From: JAGOEF01 sp964511665
GTDB lineage: Bacteria; Bacteroidota; Bacteroidia; Bacteroidales; ML635J-15
Direction: 5' to 3'
DNA length: 64,000 nucleotides
Assembly (NCBI GenBank): GCA_964511665.1
Contig: CAZEHA010000008.1
Coordinates: 1 to 64,000, forward strand
In this document: one piece after another, positions 8,772 to 17,722 of the stretch
How the letters are laid out: every line of letters begins with the position of its first letter
Position numbering within the stretch: position 1 is the stretch's first letter
Notes under the pieces: generated by a model
Told to the model about the DNA's origin: nothing
Seen by the model: the letters and a program-made list of their open reading frames with translations, nothing else
Database searches by the model: none
Position numbers and translations under genes: made by a program

Positions 8772-8801
8772 TTGCTAAAAACAAAAATTAATCTACCTTT
8801 G
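8772..8801 (+). promoter_or_regulatory. Promoter of the str-S10-spc-alpha ribosomal supercluster
   Basis: TTG at 8772-8774, a 19-nt AT-rich spacer and TACCTTTG at 8794-8801 match the Bacteroidota housekeeping sigma consensus exactly. It lies 45 bp before the rpsL start. No comparably clear promoter was seen in the short gaps between the following genes. Confidence 0.75.
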
Positions 8802-8846
8802 CAGTCCATTTTATAACAGAGTTTTTAATTAAATAAAAGTGTTTGT

Positions 8847-9239
8847 ATGCCAACAATACAACAGTTAGTACGAAAAGGAAGAATCAGCCGCATCGACAAG
8901 AGTAAAGCTCCTGCTTTAGACTCATGTCCGCAGCGTCGGGGTGTGTGCACCAGAGTGTACACCACTACTCCCAAAAAGCCGAATTCAGCAATGCGTAAAG
9001 TTGCCAGGGTGCGTTTAACCAATGGAAAAGAGGTGAACGCCTACATTCCCGGAGAAGGTCACAATCTTCAGGAACACTCAATTGTGCTGGTGCGTGGTGG
9101 CAGGGTAAAAGATTTGCCAGGTGTTAGATATCACGTGGTGAGAGGTGCTCTCGACACCGCTGGTGTCGATGGCCGAAAACAACGCAGGTCGAAATACGGG
9201 TCGAAGAAGAAAAAAGCTGCAGCAGCAAAAAAGAAATAA
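8847..9239 (+). CDS. rpsL: 30S ribosomal protein S12
   Basis: A 130-residue protein, full length for S12. The TTPKKPNSA loop, which lines the decoding centre and is the site of streptomycin-resistance changes, carries lysine as in sensitive strains. GEGHNLQEHS and KDLPGVRYHVVRG are intact. The C-terminus ends in a lysine/alanine-rich tail, common in Bacteroidota. It is the first gene after the promoter at 8772-8801 and opens the operon with rpsG and fusA. Confidence 0.99.
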   Translation: MPTIQQLVRKGRISRIDKSKAPALDSCPQRRGVCTRVYTTTPKKPNSAMRKVARVRLTNGKEVNAYIPGEGHNLQEHSIVLVRGGRVKDLPGVRYHVVRGALDTAGVDGRKQRRSKYGSKKKKAAAAKKK

Positions 9240-9267
9240 GGTTAAATATATAATATATATATAAGGT

Positions 9268-9744
9268 ATGAGAAAATCCAGACCCAAAAAAAGACAACAG
9301 CTTCCTGACCCCAAATTTAACGATACCCGGGTTACCCGCTTTGTCAACGACATGATGTGGGAAGGTAAAAAATCGGTTTCTTTCGATATTTTCTACACTG
9401 CTTTAGAAATTGTAGAAAAGCGAGCTAAAGACACAGAAGACACCCCACTTGAAATTTGGAAGAAAGCACTCGACAATATTACTCCCCAAGTGGAAGTAAA
9501 AAGCCGTAGAATTGGTGGTGCTACATTTCAAGTTCCTACCGAAATACGCCAAGATCGCAAAATTTCTATCAGTCATAAATGGATGATAGCATTTGCACGT
9601 AAGCGTGGTGGTAAAGGTATGGCCGACAAACTGGCTGCCGAAATACTGGCTGCTTACAATCAGGAAGGTGCTGCTTTCAAGAAAAAAGAAGACACACACC
9701 GTATGGCAGAGGCAAATAAAGCATTCTCTCACTTCCGTTTCTAG
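9268..9744 (+). CDS. rpsG: 30S ribosomal protein S7
   Basis: A 158-residue protein of normal S7 length. It begins MRKSRPKKR and contains the conserved QVPTEIR and KRGGKGMADKLA segments. S7 nucleates assembly of the 30S head by binding the 3' major domain of 16S rRNA and contacts E-site tRNA. It sits 28 bp after rpsL and 8 bp before fusA, the usual str order. Confidence 0.99.
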   Translation: MRKSRPKKRQQLPDPKFNDTRVTRFVNDMMWEGKKSVSFDIFYTALEIVEKRAKDTEDTPLEIWKKALDNITPQVEVKSRRIGGATFQVPTEIRQDRKISISHKWMIAFARKRGGKGMADKLAAEILAAYNQEGAAFKKKEDTHRMAEANKAFSHFRF

Positions 9745-9752
9745 AAATTAAC

Positions 9753-11861
9753 ATGCCATCAGAGCTATCACATATCAGGAATATCGGGATAATGGCACAC
9801 ATCGACGCCGGTAAAACTACTACTACCGAGCGTATTTTGTATTATACCGGTATAAACTATAAGATAGGTGAAGTTCACGATGGTGCTGCTACCATGGACT
9901 GGATGCAGCAGGAACAAGAGCGCGGAATAACCATTACTTCGGCGGCAACCACAACATTTTGGAATTACGCCGACCAGAAATATACCATTAATATTATCGA
10001 TACGCCCGGGCATGTTGATTTCACTGTTGAAGTGGAACGTTCGCTCCGAGTACTCGATGGTGCTGTTGGTGTGTTTTGTGCCGTAGGAGGTGTCGAGCCG
10101 CAATCAGAAACAGTTTGGCATCAGGCAGATACGTATCGTGTTCCCCGTTTGGCTTTTGTTAATAAAATGGATAGGATAGGTGCCGATTTCATGAATGTGG
10201 TGGGGCAATTGCGCGAAAAACTGGGAGCCAACGCTGTTCCGGTACAAATTCCCATTGGTATGGAGGATGGTTTTTGCGGTGTTGTCGATTTAATCAGCAA
10301 TAAAGCCTTTGTTTGGGACGAAAGCGATGCCTCGTTGGGTGCGGAGTTTACGGTTGCCGAAATACCCGACGAGCTGAAAGAGCTGTCTCACGAATTGCGT
10401 GAAGAACTTATCGATAATATCATGGCTATTGCCGATGATGTATTGTTAGAGAAATTCCTCGAAGACCGCAGTAGTGTTAGTGTCGCCGAATTTGTTGCAG
10501 CTATTCGCTCTGCCGTTATCAAAAATCAGGTGGTTCCTGTTTTGTGCGGTGCATCATTTAAGAACAAAGGTGTGCAACAACTACTCGATGCCATTTGCGC
10601 TTACTTGCCATCGCCCGTCGATATAGCGGCTGTGCAAGGTGTTCATCCAAAAACAGAAGAGAAAATTGAACGTAAGCAAGACATAAACGCTCCATTCTCG
10701 GCATTATGCTTTAAAATAGCCATTGATTCGTTTGTGGGTAAGTTGGCCTATATTAGAGTGTATAGCGGAAAAATTAAATCGGGCGACATGGTTTACAATG
10801 TGCGGACAGGAAAAAAAGATAGGGTGTCGCGCTTGTTTCAAATGCATGCCAATAAGCAAAATCCGGTAAACGAGGCCAATGCCGGCGATATTGTAGCCAT
10901 TGTGGGGTTAAAAGATGCCAAAACCGGCGACACCCTTTGCGACGAAGATAAACCCATTCTTTTCGAAAGTATGAATTTTCCTGAACCGGTTATACTGATG
11001 GCCGTGGAGCCAGAAACTCAGGCTGATCTCGAAAAACTGAATTTGGCCTTGCGCCGCATGCAGGATGAAGACCCCACCTTTATGGTCCGCTATGATGAAC
11101 AATCGGGGCAAACCCTAATAAGCGGCATGGGAGAATTACATCTCGATATTGTTACCGACCGCATTCATCGCGAGTTCGGATTGAAAATAAACAAGGGGAA
11201 TCCCAGAGTAAACTACAAAGAAGAAATTACAGAGGCTATCGAATACCATATGGTGTTTAGCAAGCAAACAGGAGGTAAAGGTAAGTTTGCCGAGGTTACC
11301 ATATTGTTCGAACCGGTTGAAGACAACACAGTTACAGGTTTAATTTTCGAAAACCAAACCAAGGGTGGCGTTTTACCAAAAGAATATATTAATGCAGTAG
11401 AAAAAGGCTTGTGTGTAGCATTGCACAACGGACCCATTTCGGGATATCCAATGAATAATTTAAAAGCGACACTACTCGATGGTAGCTACCATAGTGTTGA
11501 TTCCGATACTTTATCGTTCGAAATTGCAGCGCGAAAAGCATTTGCTGAAGCCAGCAGAAAAGTGAAAGCTGTTATCCTCGAACCGATTACACGGACCGAT
11601 GTGGTAACTCCCGAAGAATACGTTGGCGATGTAGTAGCCGATTTCAACCGCCGTCGTGGAAATATTGTAGGCATGGATTCACGTGCTAAGGTTCGCATCA
11701 TTAAAGCAATGGTACCGCTTGCTGAACAATTCGGGTATGTAACAGCTTTGCGAACAATTACTTCAGGGAGGTCAAGTTTCAGCATGGAATTCTCGCATTA
11801 CGAGAAAGTTCCTGCACAAATTCAGGAAGAAATTTTAAACATCAATAAATATAATTTTTAA
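9753..11861 (+). CDS. fusA: Translation elongation factor G
   Basis: A 702-residue GTPase that drives tRNA-mRNA translocation. Visible motifs: G1 AHIDAGKT, switch I ERGITITSAA, G3 DTPGHVDF, G4 NKMD and GELHLDI in domain III. Domain IV has the EYINAVEKG helix region, and domain V has PLAEQFGYVTALR and TSGR. All five domains are present at normal length. The gene lies within the str block, but tuf does not follow it; rpsJ comes next after an 18-bp gap (24 bp to its preferred start), as is usual in Bacteroidota. Confidence 0.98.
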   Translation: MPSELSHIRNIGIMAHIDAGKTTTTERILYYTGINYKIGEVHDGAATMDWMQQEQERGITITSAATTTFWNYADQKYTINIIDTPGHVDFTVEVERSLRVLDGAVGVFCAVGGVEPQSETVWHQADTYRVPRLAFVNKMDRIGADFMNVVGQLREKLGANAVPVQIPIGMEDGFCGVVDLISNKAFVWDESDASLGAEFTVAEIPDELKELSHELREELIDNIMAIADDVLLEKFLEDRSSVSVAEFVAAIRSAVIKNQVVPVLCGASFKNKGVQQLLDAICAYLPSPVDIAAVQGVHPKTEEKIERKQDINAPFSALCFKIAIDSFVGKLAYIRVYSGKIKSGDMVYNVRTGKKDRVSRLFQMHANKQNPVNEANAGDIVAIVGLKDAKTGDTLCDEDKPILFESMNFPEPVILMAVEPETQADLEKLNLALRRMQDEDPTFMVRYDEQSGQTLISGMGELHLDIVTDRIHREFGLKINKGNPRVNYKEEITEAIEYHMVFSKQTGGKGKFAEVTILFEPVEDNTVTGLIFENQTKGGVLPKEYINAVEKGLCVALHNGPISGYPMNNLKATLLDGSYHSVDSDTLSFEIAARKAFAEASRKVKAVILEPITRTDVVTPEEYVGDVVADFNRRRGNIVGMDSRAKVRIIKAMVPLAEQFGYVTALRTITSGRSSFSMEFSHYEKVPAQIQEEILNINKYNF

Positions 11862-11885
11862 TCAAATACCTCTAGTGTTATGAAT

Positions 11886-12191
11886 ATGGGTCAAAAAATC
11901 AGAATTAAACTAAAATCTTACGACCACAATCTGGTTGACAAATCAGCCGAAAAAATTGTGAAAACGGTAAGAGCAACCGGCGCCGTAGTTTGCGGACCGA
12001 TTCCTTTACCCACTCACAAACGTATTTTTACCGTAAATCGTTCCACTTTTGTGAATAAAAAGTCGCGCGAACAGTTTGAGCTAAGTTCCTACAAGCGATT
12101 GCTCGATATCTACGGCACCGGTACAAAAACCATCGATGCTCTTATGAAAATGGAGCTTCCAAGTGGTGTTGAAGTTGAAATCAAAGTCTGA
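11886..12191 (+). CDS. rpsJ: 30S ribosomal protein S10
   Basis: A 101-residue protein from the ATG at 11886, which gives the standard MGQKIRIKLKSYD start. An ATG 6 bp earlier is possible but would add two residues not typical of the family. GPIPLPTHKRIFTVNRS and the C-terminal LPSGVEVEIKV are conserved. S10 belongs to the 30S head and also acts in NusB-dependent antitermination. It opens the S10 block and is fused here to the str block without a separate promoter. Confidence 0.98.
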   Translation: MGQKIRIKLKSYDHNLVDKSAEKIVKTVRATGAVVCGPIPLPTHKRIFTVNRSTFVNKKSREQFELSSYKRLLDIYGTGTKTIDALMKMELPSGVEVEIKV

Positions 12192-12222
12192 GAGAATATA
12201 AATTATTTAATACAAAAAGAAA

Positions 12223-12864
12223 ATGCAAGGAATTATTGGCAGGAAAATCGGTATGACTTCCATCTACAGTGCCGAGGGGAAAAATATCCCATGCACTGTT
12301 GTTGAGGCAGGCCCTTGCGTAGTAACCCAAATCAGAACTATCGAGAACGACGGTTACGCAGCAGTACAAATTGCCTTCGACGACAAAAAGGACAAGCATA
12401 CAACAAAGGCCATGCAAGGTCATTTTAAGAAAGCTGGAACAACTCCAAAACGAAAAGTGGTTGAATTTCAGAAGTTTGGGAAAATTAAACTTAACGATGA
12501 ATTACGGGAACCTCGCGTAGGCGACATTATCGACGTAAGCATCTTTATCGAAGGCGAATTCTGCGATGTATCGGGAACCACCAAAGGTAAAGGGCATCAA
12601 GGTGTTGTTAGACGTCACGGCTTTTCGGGTGTTAACGACCAAACCCATGGTCAGCATAACCGAGGAAGAGCTCCCGGGTCATTGGGTGCCTCATCGTGGC
12701 CTTCACGCGTTTTCAAAGGAATGAGAATGGGTGGTCGCATGGGTGGCAAAACTGTAAAAATGATCAGTTTGAGAGTGTTAAAAGTTATCCCGCAAAGCAA
12801 CTTGGTTCTTATCAAAGGATCGGTTCCGGGTGCTATAGGTTCATATTTAATTATTGAAAGATAA
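12223..12864 (+). CDS. rplC: 50S ribosomal protein L3
   Basis: A 213-residue protein beginning MQGIIGRKIGMTSIY, a hallmark of L3. The extended loop near GQHNRGRAPGSLGASSWPSRV reaches the peptidyl-transferase centre. L3 is one of the first proteins to bind 23S rRNA in 50S assembly. The stop codon and the rplD start overlap by one base, indicating translational coupling. Confidence 0.99.
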   Translation: MQGIIGRKIGMTSIYSAEGKNIPCTVVEAGPCVVTQIRTIENDGYAAVQIAFDDKKDKHTTKAMQGHFKKAGTTPKRKVVEFQKFGKIKLNDELREPRVGDIIDVSIFIEGEFCDVSGTTKGKGHQGVVRRHGFSGVNDQTHGQHNRGRAPGSLGASSWPSRVFKGMRMGGRMGGKTVKMISLRVLKVIPQSNLVLIKGSVPGAIGSYLIIER

Positions 12865-13490
12865 TGAAAGTACCAGTATATAATAAATCAGGAAAGGAAT
12901 CAGGCATCGAAATAGAACTCAACGATTCTGTTTTTGCCATTGAGCCTAACAATCACGCTATTTATCTTGCTTGCAAGCAATACATGGCCAACAACAGGCA
13001 GGGTACTCATAAATCGAAAGAAAGAAGCGAGATTGCTGCCAGTACACGTAAAATTAAACGTCAGAAAGGTACCGGTACAGCGCGTGCCGGCGGTATGAAT
13101 AACCCATTGTTCCGAGGAGGCGGTCGTGTATTTGGCCCCAGACCCCGAATATATGCGTTCAAATTGAACAAGAAGGTGAAACGGCTGGCGCGAAAATCAG
13201 CATTAACCTATAGGGCTTTACACAATAATATAATTGTTGTTGATAACCTCAGTTTCGATAGCGTGAAAACAAGAAATATTATTGATTTGATCAATAATTT
13301 CAATTTGTCGAACAAAAAAATCATTTTGGTTGTGAGGGAACCAAATAATAATATATATTTGTCATCTCGAAATTTGAGTGACGTTAAAGTTATAACAGCT
13401 TCAGATTTAAGTACTTACGATGTAATGTGGGCGTCAACTTTAATGTTTGAACAAGAGTCGATTGATGTTTTGGAAAGAATAATAGCTTAA
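12864..13490 (+). CDS. rplD: 50S ribosomal protein L4
   Basis: A 208-residue protein with the conserved loop RQKGTGTARAGG and FRGGGRVFGPRPR that lines the nascent peptide tunnel. In gammaproteobacteria L4 also represses the S10 operon; no matching leader structure was identified here. It overlaps rplC by one base. Confidence 0.98.
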   Translation: MKVPVYNKSGKESGIEIELNDSVFAIEPNNHAIYLACKQYMANNRQGTHKSKERSEIAASTRKIKRQKGTGTARAGGMNNPLFRGGGRVFGPRPRIYAFKLNKKVKRLARKSALTYRALHNNIIVVDNLSFDSVKTRNIIDLINNFNLSNKKIILVVREPNNNIYLSSRNLSDVKVITASDLSTYDVMWASTLMFEQESIDVLERIIA

Positions 13491-13501
13491 ATTAACCTAT
13501 A

Positions 13502-13792
13502 ATGGAAATAATTTTAAGACCAATAGTTACCGAAAAAATGATGTCGCAGGCCGACAAACTGAACCGTTATGGTTTTGTTGTCGATAAACGCGCCAACAAA
13601 ATACAAATAAAGACGGCCGTTGAGTCGCTTTACGGAGTTTCGGTTTCCGATGTGAATACGATGCGTTACGGTGGCAAGAGAAAATCGAGGTTTACCAAAG
13701 CAGGATTGATCCAAGGGAAAACCGCAGCCTTTAAAAAAGCCGTAGTTACGCTGAAAGAGGGAGAAGTTATTGATTTTTATAGCAATATTTAA
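13502..13792 (+). CDS. rplW: 50S ribosomal protein L23
   Basis: A 96-residue protein beginning with the typical IILRPIVTEKMM segment. The RYGGKRKSRF loop binds 23S rRNA near the tunnel exit, where L23 docks trigger factor and the signal recognition particle. Length and order (rplD, rplW, rplB) are standard. Confidence 0.97.
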   Translation: MEIILRPIVTEKMMSQADKLNRYGFVVDKRANKIQIKTAVESLYGVSVSDVNTMRYGGKRKSRFTKAGLIQGKTAAFKKAVVTLKEGEVIDFYSNI

Positions 13793-13797
13793 TCGCA

Positions 13798-14622
13798 ATG
13801 GCTGTAAGAAAATTAAAACCAACAACACCGGGGCAACGCTTCAAAGTAATCAGTGCTTTTGAAGAGATTACTCATGTAGGTCCCGAGAAGTCGCTGCTTG
13901 AACCAATAAAGCGTACAGGCGGAAGAAATAATCAGGGCAGAATGACCATGCGCTATATTGGTGGTGGCCACAAACGTCGTTACAGAATTATCGATTTTAA
14001 ACGCGATCGTGATGGAATGAAAGCTGTGGTAAAAACTATTGAATACGATCCGAACAGAACCGCTCGTATTGCATTGGTTGCCTACCATGATGGTGAAAAG
14101 AGATACATTATTGCTCCCAATGGCCTTAAGATTGGTCAGATTTTGGAAACAGGTAAAGGAATCGCACCGGAAATTGGAAATACACTTTTCTTGTCCGACA
14201 TTCCTTTAGGAACAATAGTGCATAACATCGAAATGCGACCTGGTGAAGGCGGCAAACTTGCCAGAAGTGCCGGTTCCTACGGCCAGCTTACTTCAAGAGA
14301 AGGAAAATATGCAATTTTGCGCATGCCATCGGGCGAAACACGCAAAATTCTCACAACATGTAAAGCTACTATTGGGAGTGTTTCCAACTCCGACCACGGT
14401 CTCGAGAAATCGGGTAAAGCCGGTAGGTCACGTTGGTTGGGTCGCCGACCACGCACTCGTGGTGTAGTAATGAATCCGGTCGATCACCCAATGGGTGGCG
14501 GCGAAGGTCGTGCTTCGGGAGGACATCCCCGATCGAGAAAAGGCTTGCTGGCTAAAGGTTATAAAACCCGTGACAAGAAAAAGCCATCCAGTAAATTCAT
14601 TGTTGAACGTCGCAAAAAATAA
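13798..14622 (+). CDS. rplB: 50S ribosomal protein L2
   Basis: A 274-residue protein with KPTTPGQR near the start, GGGHKRRYR, and the C-terminal GRRPRTRGVVMNPVDHPMGG segment that approaches the peptidyl-transferase centre and includes the conserved histidine (DHPMGGGEGR). L2 supports subunit association and peptide-bond formation. The length is normal. Confidence 0.99.
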   Translation: MAVRKLKPTTPGQRFKVISAFEEITHVGPEKSLLEPIKRTGGRNNQGRMTMRYIGGGHKRRYRIIDFKRDRDGMKAVVKTIEYDPNRTARIALVAYHDGEKRYIIAPNGLKIGQILETGKGIAPEIGNTLFLSDIPLGTIVHNIEMRPGEGGKLARSAGSYGQLTSREGKYAILRMPSGETRKILTTCKATIGSVSNSDHGLEKSGKAGRSRWLGRRPRTRGVVMNPVDHPMGGGEGRASGGHPRSRKGLLAKGYKTRDKKKPSSKFIVERRKK

Positions 14623-14634
14623 TATAGGTATTGT

Positions 14635-14901
14635 ATGAGCAGATCATTAAAAAAAGGACCATTTATCAGTGTTAAACTGGAAAAGAAAATTATGACCATG
14701 AACGATAGCGGTAAAAAGTCTGTTGTTAAAACATGGTCGCGGGCAAGCATGATTTCTCCTGATTTTGTTGGGCATACTATAGCCGTTCATAATGGGAACA
14801 AATTCATCCCCGTTTATGTTACCGAAAATATGGTTGGTCATAAGCTTGGTGAGTTTGCCCCAACAAGAACGTTCAGAGGTCATGGAGGGAAGAAAAAATA
14901 A
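14635..14901 (+). CDS. rpsS: 30S ribosomal protein S19
   Basis: An 88-residue protein beginning MSRSLKKGPF and ending GEFAPTRTFRGHGGKKK, both diagnostic of S19. It forms part of the 30S head with S13 and contacts A-site tRNA. The gene stands in its normal place between rplB and rplV. Confidence 0.98.
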   Translation: MSRSLKKGPFISVKLEKKIMTMNDSGKKSVVKTWSRASMISPDFVGHTIAVHNGNKFIPVYVTENMVGHKLGEFAPTRTFRGHGGKKK

Positions 14902-14922
14902 CCGATATAATTAAAAGAAACT

Positions 14923-15363
14923 ATGGGTGCAAGAAAACGCAATAAAGCAACTCAAATGAAAGAGCAGCGACGTAACACCAGTTACGCTGAGCTTAATAAT
15001 TGCCCTACCTCTCCGCTAAAAATGAGGTTGGTTGCCGATCTGATTAGAGGCGAGGAAGTGAATAAAGCTTTAGATATATTGAAGTATTCATCAAAACACG
15101 CATCTTCGAAACTCGCTAAACTGGTAATGTCGGCAGTAGCCAATTGGCAGGCAAAGAACGAAGGTGTACGGATGGAAGAAGCAGGGCTATATATAAAAGA
15201 GATATCGGTTGATGAAGGCCGCAGTCTTAAAAGAGTTCGCCCTGCACCTCAGGGAAGAGCATTCCGCATTCGCAAGCGTTCGAACCATGTGTATGTGGTT
15301 ATTGGCAGCCATGTTATTGCCGAAACAAATGAGCAGGAAAGTTTAGTTGAAAACGAAATATAA
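14923..15363 (+). CDS. rplV: 50S ribosomal protein L22
   Basis: A 146-residue protein, a little longer than the E. coli form because of an N-terminal stretch (MGARKRNKATQMKE) seen in other Bacteroidota. LKMRLVADLIRG and the hairpin ending RVRPAPQGRAFRIRKRSNH, which reaches into the exit tunnel, are conserved. Confidence 0.97.
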   Translation: MGARKRNKATQMKEQRRNTSYAELNNCPTSPLKMRLVADLIRGEEVNKALDILKYSSKHASSKLAKLVMSAVANWQAKNEGVRMEEAGLYIKEISVDEGRSLKRVRPAPQGRAFRIRKRSNHVYVVIGSHVIAETNEQESLVENEI

Positions 15364-15373
15364 TAAGTTTTAG

Positions 15374-16084
15374 ATGGGACAGAAATGTAATCCGATAGCC
15401 AACAGATTAGGCATCATTAAAGGTTGGGAATCAAACTGGTACGGTGGCAATAAATACGCCGACAAACTCGCCGAAGATGCAAGCATTCGCCGTTATCTGA
15501 ATGCTCGCTTGGCAAAAGCCAGTGTTTCGAGCATTGTAATTGAGCGTTCTTTAAAAATGATAACCATTACCATTAAAACAGCCCGTCCGGGAATAATAAT
15601 TGGTCGTGGAGGTCAGGAGGTAGACACCCTCAAAGAAGAGCTCAAGAAACTCACCAACAAAGATGTGCAGATTAATATTTTCGAGATTAAACGACCTGAA
15701 CTCGATGCAAACCTTGTAGCCAATAATGTAGCTCGTCAAATCGAAGGCAAAGTAGCTTATCGCAGGGCTGTGAAAATGGCAATTGCATCTACAATGCGCA
15801 TGGGTGCCGAAGGAATTAAAATACAGGTTTCGGGACGTTTAAATGGCGCAGAAATGGCTCGTTCGGAGATGTACAAAGAAGGTCGCACCCCTTTGCACAC
15901 TCTCAGAGCAGACATCGACTATGCTCTGGGCGAAGCGCTTACGAAAACCGGACTTATCGGAGTGAAGGTTTGGATTTGTCGTGGCGAGATTTTCGGAAAA
16001 CGAGATCTTTCACCGAGCATCGAAGTAAAAGGAGCAAAGAAAATTGCGAATAATAAGAAGCAACAACGTAGTAATAAAAGATAA
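15374..16084 (+). CDS. rpsC: 30S ribosomal protein S3
   Basis: A 236-residue protein with the N-terminal MGQKCNPIANRLGI start, a KH RNA-binding domain (GIIIGRGGQEVDTLKEEL) and the C-terminal GRLNGAEMARSE motif. S3 lies at the mRNA entry tunnel and takes part in helicase activity. The C-terminus is basic (NKKQQRSNKR). Confidence 0.99.
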   Translation: MGQKCNPIANRLGIIKGWESNWYGGNKYADKLAEDASIRRYLNARLAKASVSSIVIERSLKMITITIKTARPGIIIGRGGQEVDTLKEELKKLTNKDVQINIFEIKRPELDANLVANNVARQIEGKVAYRRAVKMAIASTMRMGAEGIKIQVSGRLNGAEMARSEMYKEGRTPLHTLRADIDYALGEALTKTGLIGVKVWICRGEIFGKRDLSPSIEVKGAKKIANNKKQQRSNKR

Positions 16085-16104
16085 CTGAATAAAACGGGGA
16101 AATA

Positions 16105-16530
16105 ATGTTACAGCCAAAAAAGACAAAATTTAGAAGGCAGCAAAAGGGCAAAATGAAAGGTGTTGCCCAGCGAGGACACGAGATTGCTTTTGGTTCATTT
16201 GCCATTAAAGCCGAAGAGACGGCTTGGATAACAGGAAGGCAGATAGAAGCAGCCAGGATCGCGGTAACCCGCAAAATGCAACGTCAGGGGCAGATATGGA
16301 TTAGAATATTCCCCGACAAACCAATTACCAAGAAACCGGCAGAAGTTCGTATGGGTAAAGGTAAAGGATCTCCCGAAGGTTTTGTGGCACCGGTAACACC
16401 GGGTCGCATCTTGTTCGAAGCCGATGGTGTATCGCTCGAGTTGGCAAAAGAAGCCTTGCGTTTAGCATCTCAGAAGTTGCCGATTAAAACAAAGTTTGTT
16501 GTGAGAAGAGATTTTGATTATAACGAATAA
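16105..16530 (+). CDS. rplP: 50S ribosomal protein L16
   Basis: A 141-residue protein beginning MLQPKKTKFRRQQKGKMKG, with WITGRQIEAARIA and the MGKGKGSPEGFVAPV loop near A-site tRNA. L16 is needed for tRNA accommodation and late 50S assembly. The length is normal. Confidence 0.98.
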   Translation: MLQPKKTKFRRQQKGKMKGVAQRGHEIAFGSFAIKAEETAWITGRQIEAARIAVTRKMQRQGQIWIRIFPDKPITKKPAEVRMGKGKGSPEGFVAPVTPGRILFEADGVSLELAKEALRLASQKLPIKTKFVVRRDFDYNE

Positions 16531-16541
16531 GATTCAGTGAA

Positions 16542-16739
16542 ATGAAAAACACCGAAATCAGAGAATTGAACGACAAAGAACTTGTCGAAAAAATCGAAGA
16601 GACCAAAACCACTCTTACACGTATGAAGATGAATCACGTGGTATCGCCTCTCGATAACCCACAAAAGATTGTTGAGGTACGAAGACTGGTTGCACGTTTG
16701 AAAACCGAGCTTACAAAAAGGCAATTAAATAATAAATAA
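16542..16739 (+). CDS. rpmC: 50S ribosomal protein L29
   Basis: A 65-residue, two-helix protein with the core RELNDKELVEKI and a C-terminal helix ending RLKTELTKRQ. It lies near the tunnel exit next to L23. Order rplP-rpmC-rpsQ is standard. Confidence 0.95.
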   Translation: MKNTEIRELNDKELVEKIEETKTTLTRMKMNHVVSPLDNPQKIVEVRRLVARLKTELTKRQLNNK

Positions 16740-16752
16740 GCTACAATTGCAT

Positions 16753-17010
16753 ATGGAAAACAGAAACTTAAGAAAAGAACGTATTGGAGTTGTTGTAAGC
16801 AATAAAATGGAGAAATCGATTGTTGTTGCCGTTAAACGAAAAGAAAAACACCCCAAATACGGTAAGTTCGTGAACAAAACAAAGAAATTTGTAGCTCACG
16901 ACGAGACTAACATTTGTGATATAGGTGATGTGGTACGCATAATGGAAACCCGTCCGTTGAGCAAGAATAAGAATTGGAGATTAGTTGAAATCGTTGAAAA
17001 GGTTAAATAG
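16753..17010 (+). CDS. rpsQ: 30S ribosomal protein S17
   Basis: An 85-residue OB-fold protein when started at the ATG at 16753; an upstream in-frame TTG is less likely. GVVVSNKMEKSIVV, HPKYGK and GDVVRIMETRPLSKNKNWRL are conserved. S17 is a primary binder of the 5' domain of 16S rRNA. Confidence 0.97.
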   Translation: MENRNLRKERIGVVVSNKMEKSIVVAVKRKEKHPKYGKFVNKTKKFVAHDETNICDIGDVVRIMETRPLSKNKNWRLVEIVEKVK

Positions 17011-17012
17011 TT

Positions 17013-17381
17013 ATGATACAACAAGAATCAAGATTAACGGTTGCCGATAACAGCGGTGCAAAAGAAGTTCTTTGCATCAGGGTGTTGGGAGGTACCGGAC
17101 GTAAATATGCCGGAATTGGCGATAAAATTGTTGTTACCGTTAAATCGGCTATGCCGGGGGGCGACATGAAAAAAGGTACAGTAACCAAAGCTGTTATTGT
17201 TAGAACAAAAAAAGAAATTCGTCGCGCTGATGGTTCTTATATACGTTTCGATGACAATGCCTGCGTTTTGTTAAACAATGCCGGCGAAATTAGAGGTACA
17301 CGTATTTTTGGACCCGTTGCCCGTGAGTTACGCGAAAAACAATATATGAAGATTGTTTCGTTAGCACCCGAAGTTTTATAA
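17013..17381 (+). CDS. rplN: 50S ribosomal protein L14
   Basis: A 122-residue protein of standard length beginning MIQQESRLTVADNSGAKEV, with GTRIFGPVARELR near the C-terminus. L14 forms inter-subunit bridges and binds the silencing factor RsfS. It starts 2 bp after the rpsQ stop. Confidence 0.99.
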   Translation: MIQQESRLTVADNSGAKEVLCIRVLGGTGRKYAGIGDKIVVTVKSAMPGGDMKKGTVTKAVIVRTKKEIRRADGSYIRFDDNACVLLNNAGEIRGTRIFGPVARELREKQYMKIVSLAPEVL

Positions 17382-17398
17382 AATAATAGCATATTGAA

Positions 17399-17722
17399 AT
17401 GGCAAGGAAATTTCATGTAAAAAAAGGAGACGCGGTTGTTGTAATAGCCGGCGAATCGAAAGGACAGCAAGGCAGGGTTCTGAGCGTTGATCGCGAAAAA
17501 GAAAGAGCTATTGTCGAAGGTGTTAATATTATCTCGCGACATACAAAACCAAATGCAAAGGCACCTCAGGGAGGAATTTTGAAAAAAGAAGCCCCGGTGC
17601 ATATCTCGAATCTGATGATTGCCGATCCGAAAACAGGTAAGCCCACTCGTATCGGTCGCAAAATCGGGAAAAACAATAAATTGGTTCGTTACGCAAAAAA
17701 ATCAGGAGAGGAGATTAAATAA
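17399..17722 (+). CDS. rplX: 50S ribosomal protein L24
   Basis: A 107-residue protein with an N-terminal KOW motif (KKGDAVVVIAGESKGQQG) and the conserved GGILKKEAPVHISNLM segment. L24 initiates 50S assembly. Its TAA stop shares one base with the rplE start codon, suggesting coupled translation. Confidence 0.97.
   Translation: MARKFHVKKGDAVVVIAGESKGQQGRVLSVDREKERAIVEGVNIISRHTKPNAKAPQGGILKKEAPVHISNLMIADPKTGKPTRIGRKIGKNNKLVRYAKKSGEEIK

Noticed and set aside
11862..11885. Missing tuf gene after fusA, taken as a possible deletion
   Set aside because: In Bacteroidota tuf normally lies elsewhere, so its absence here is expected.
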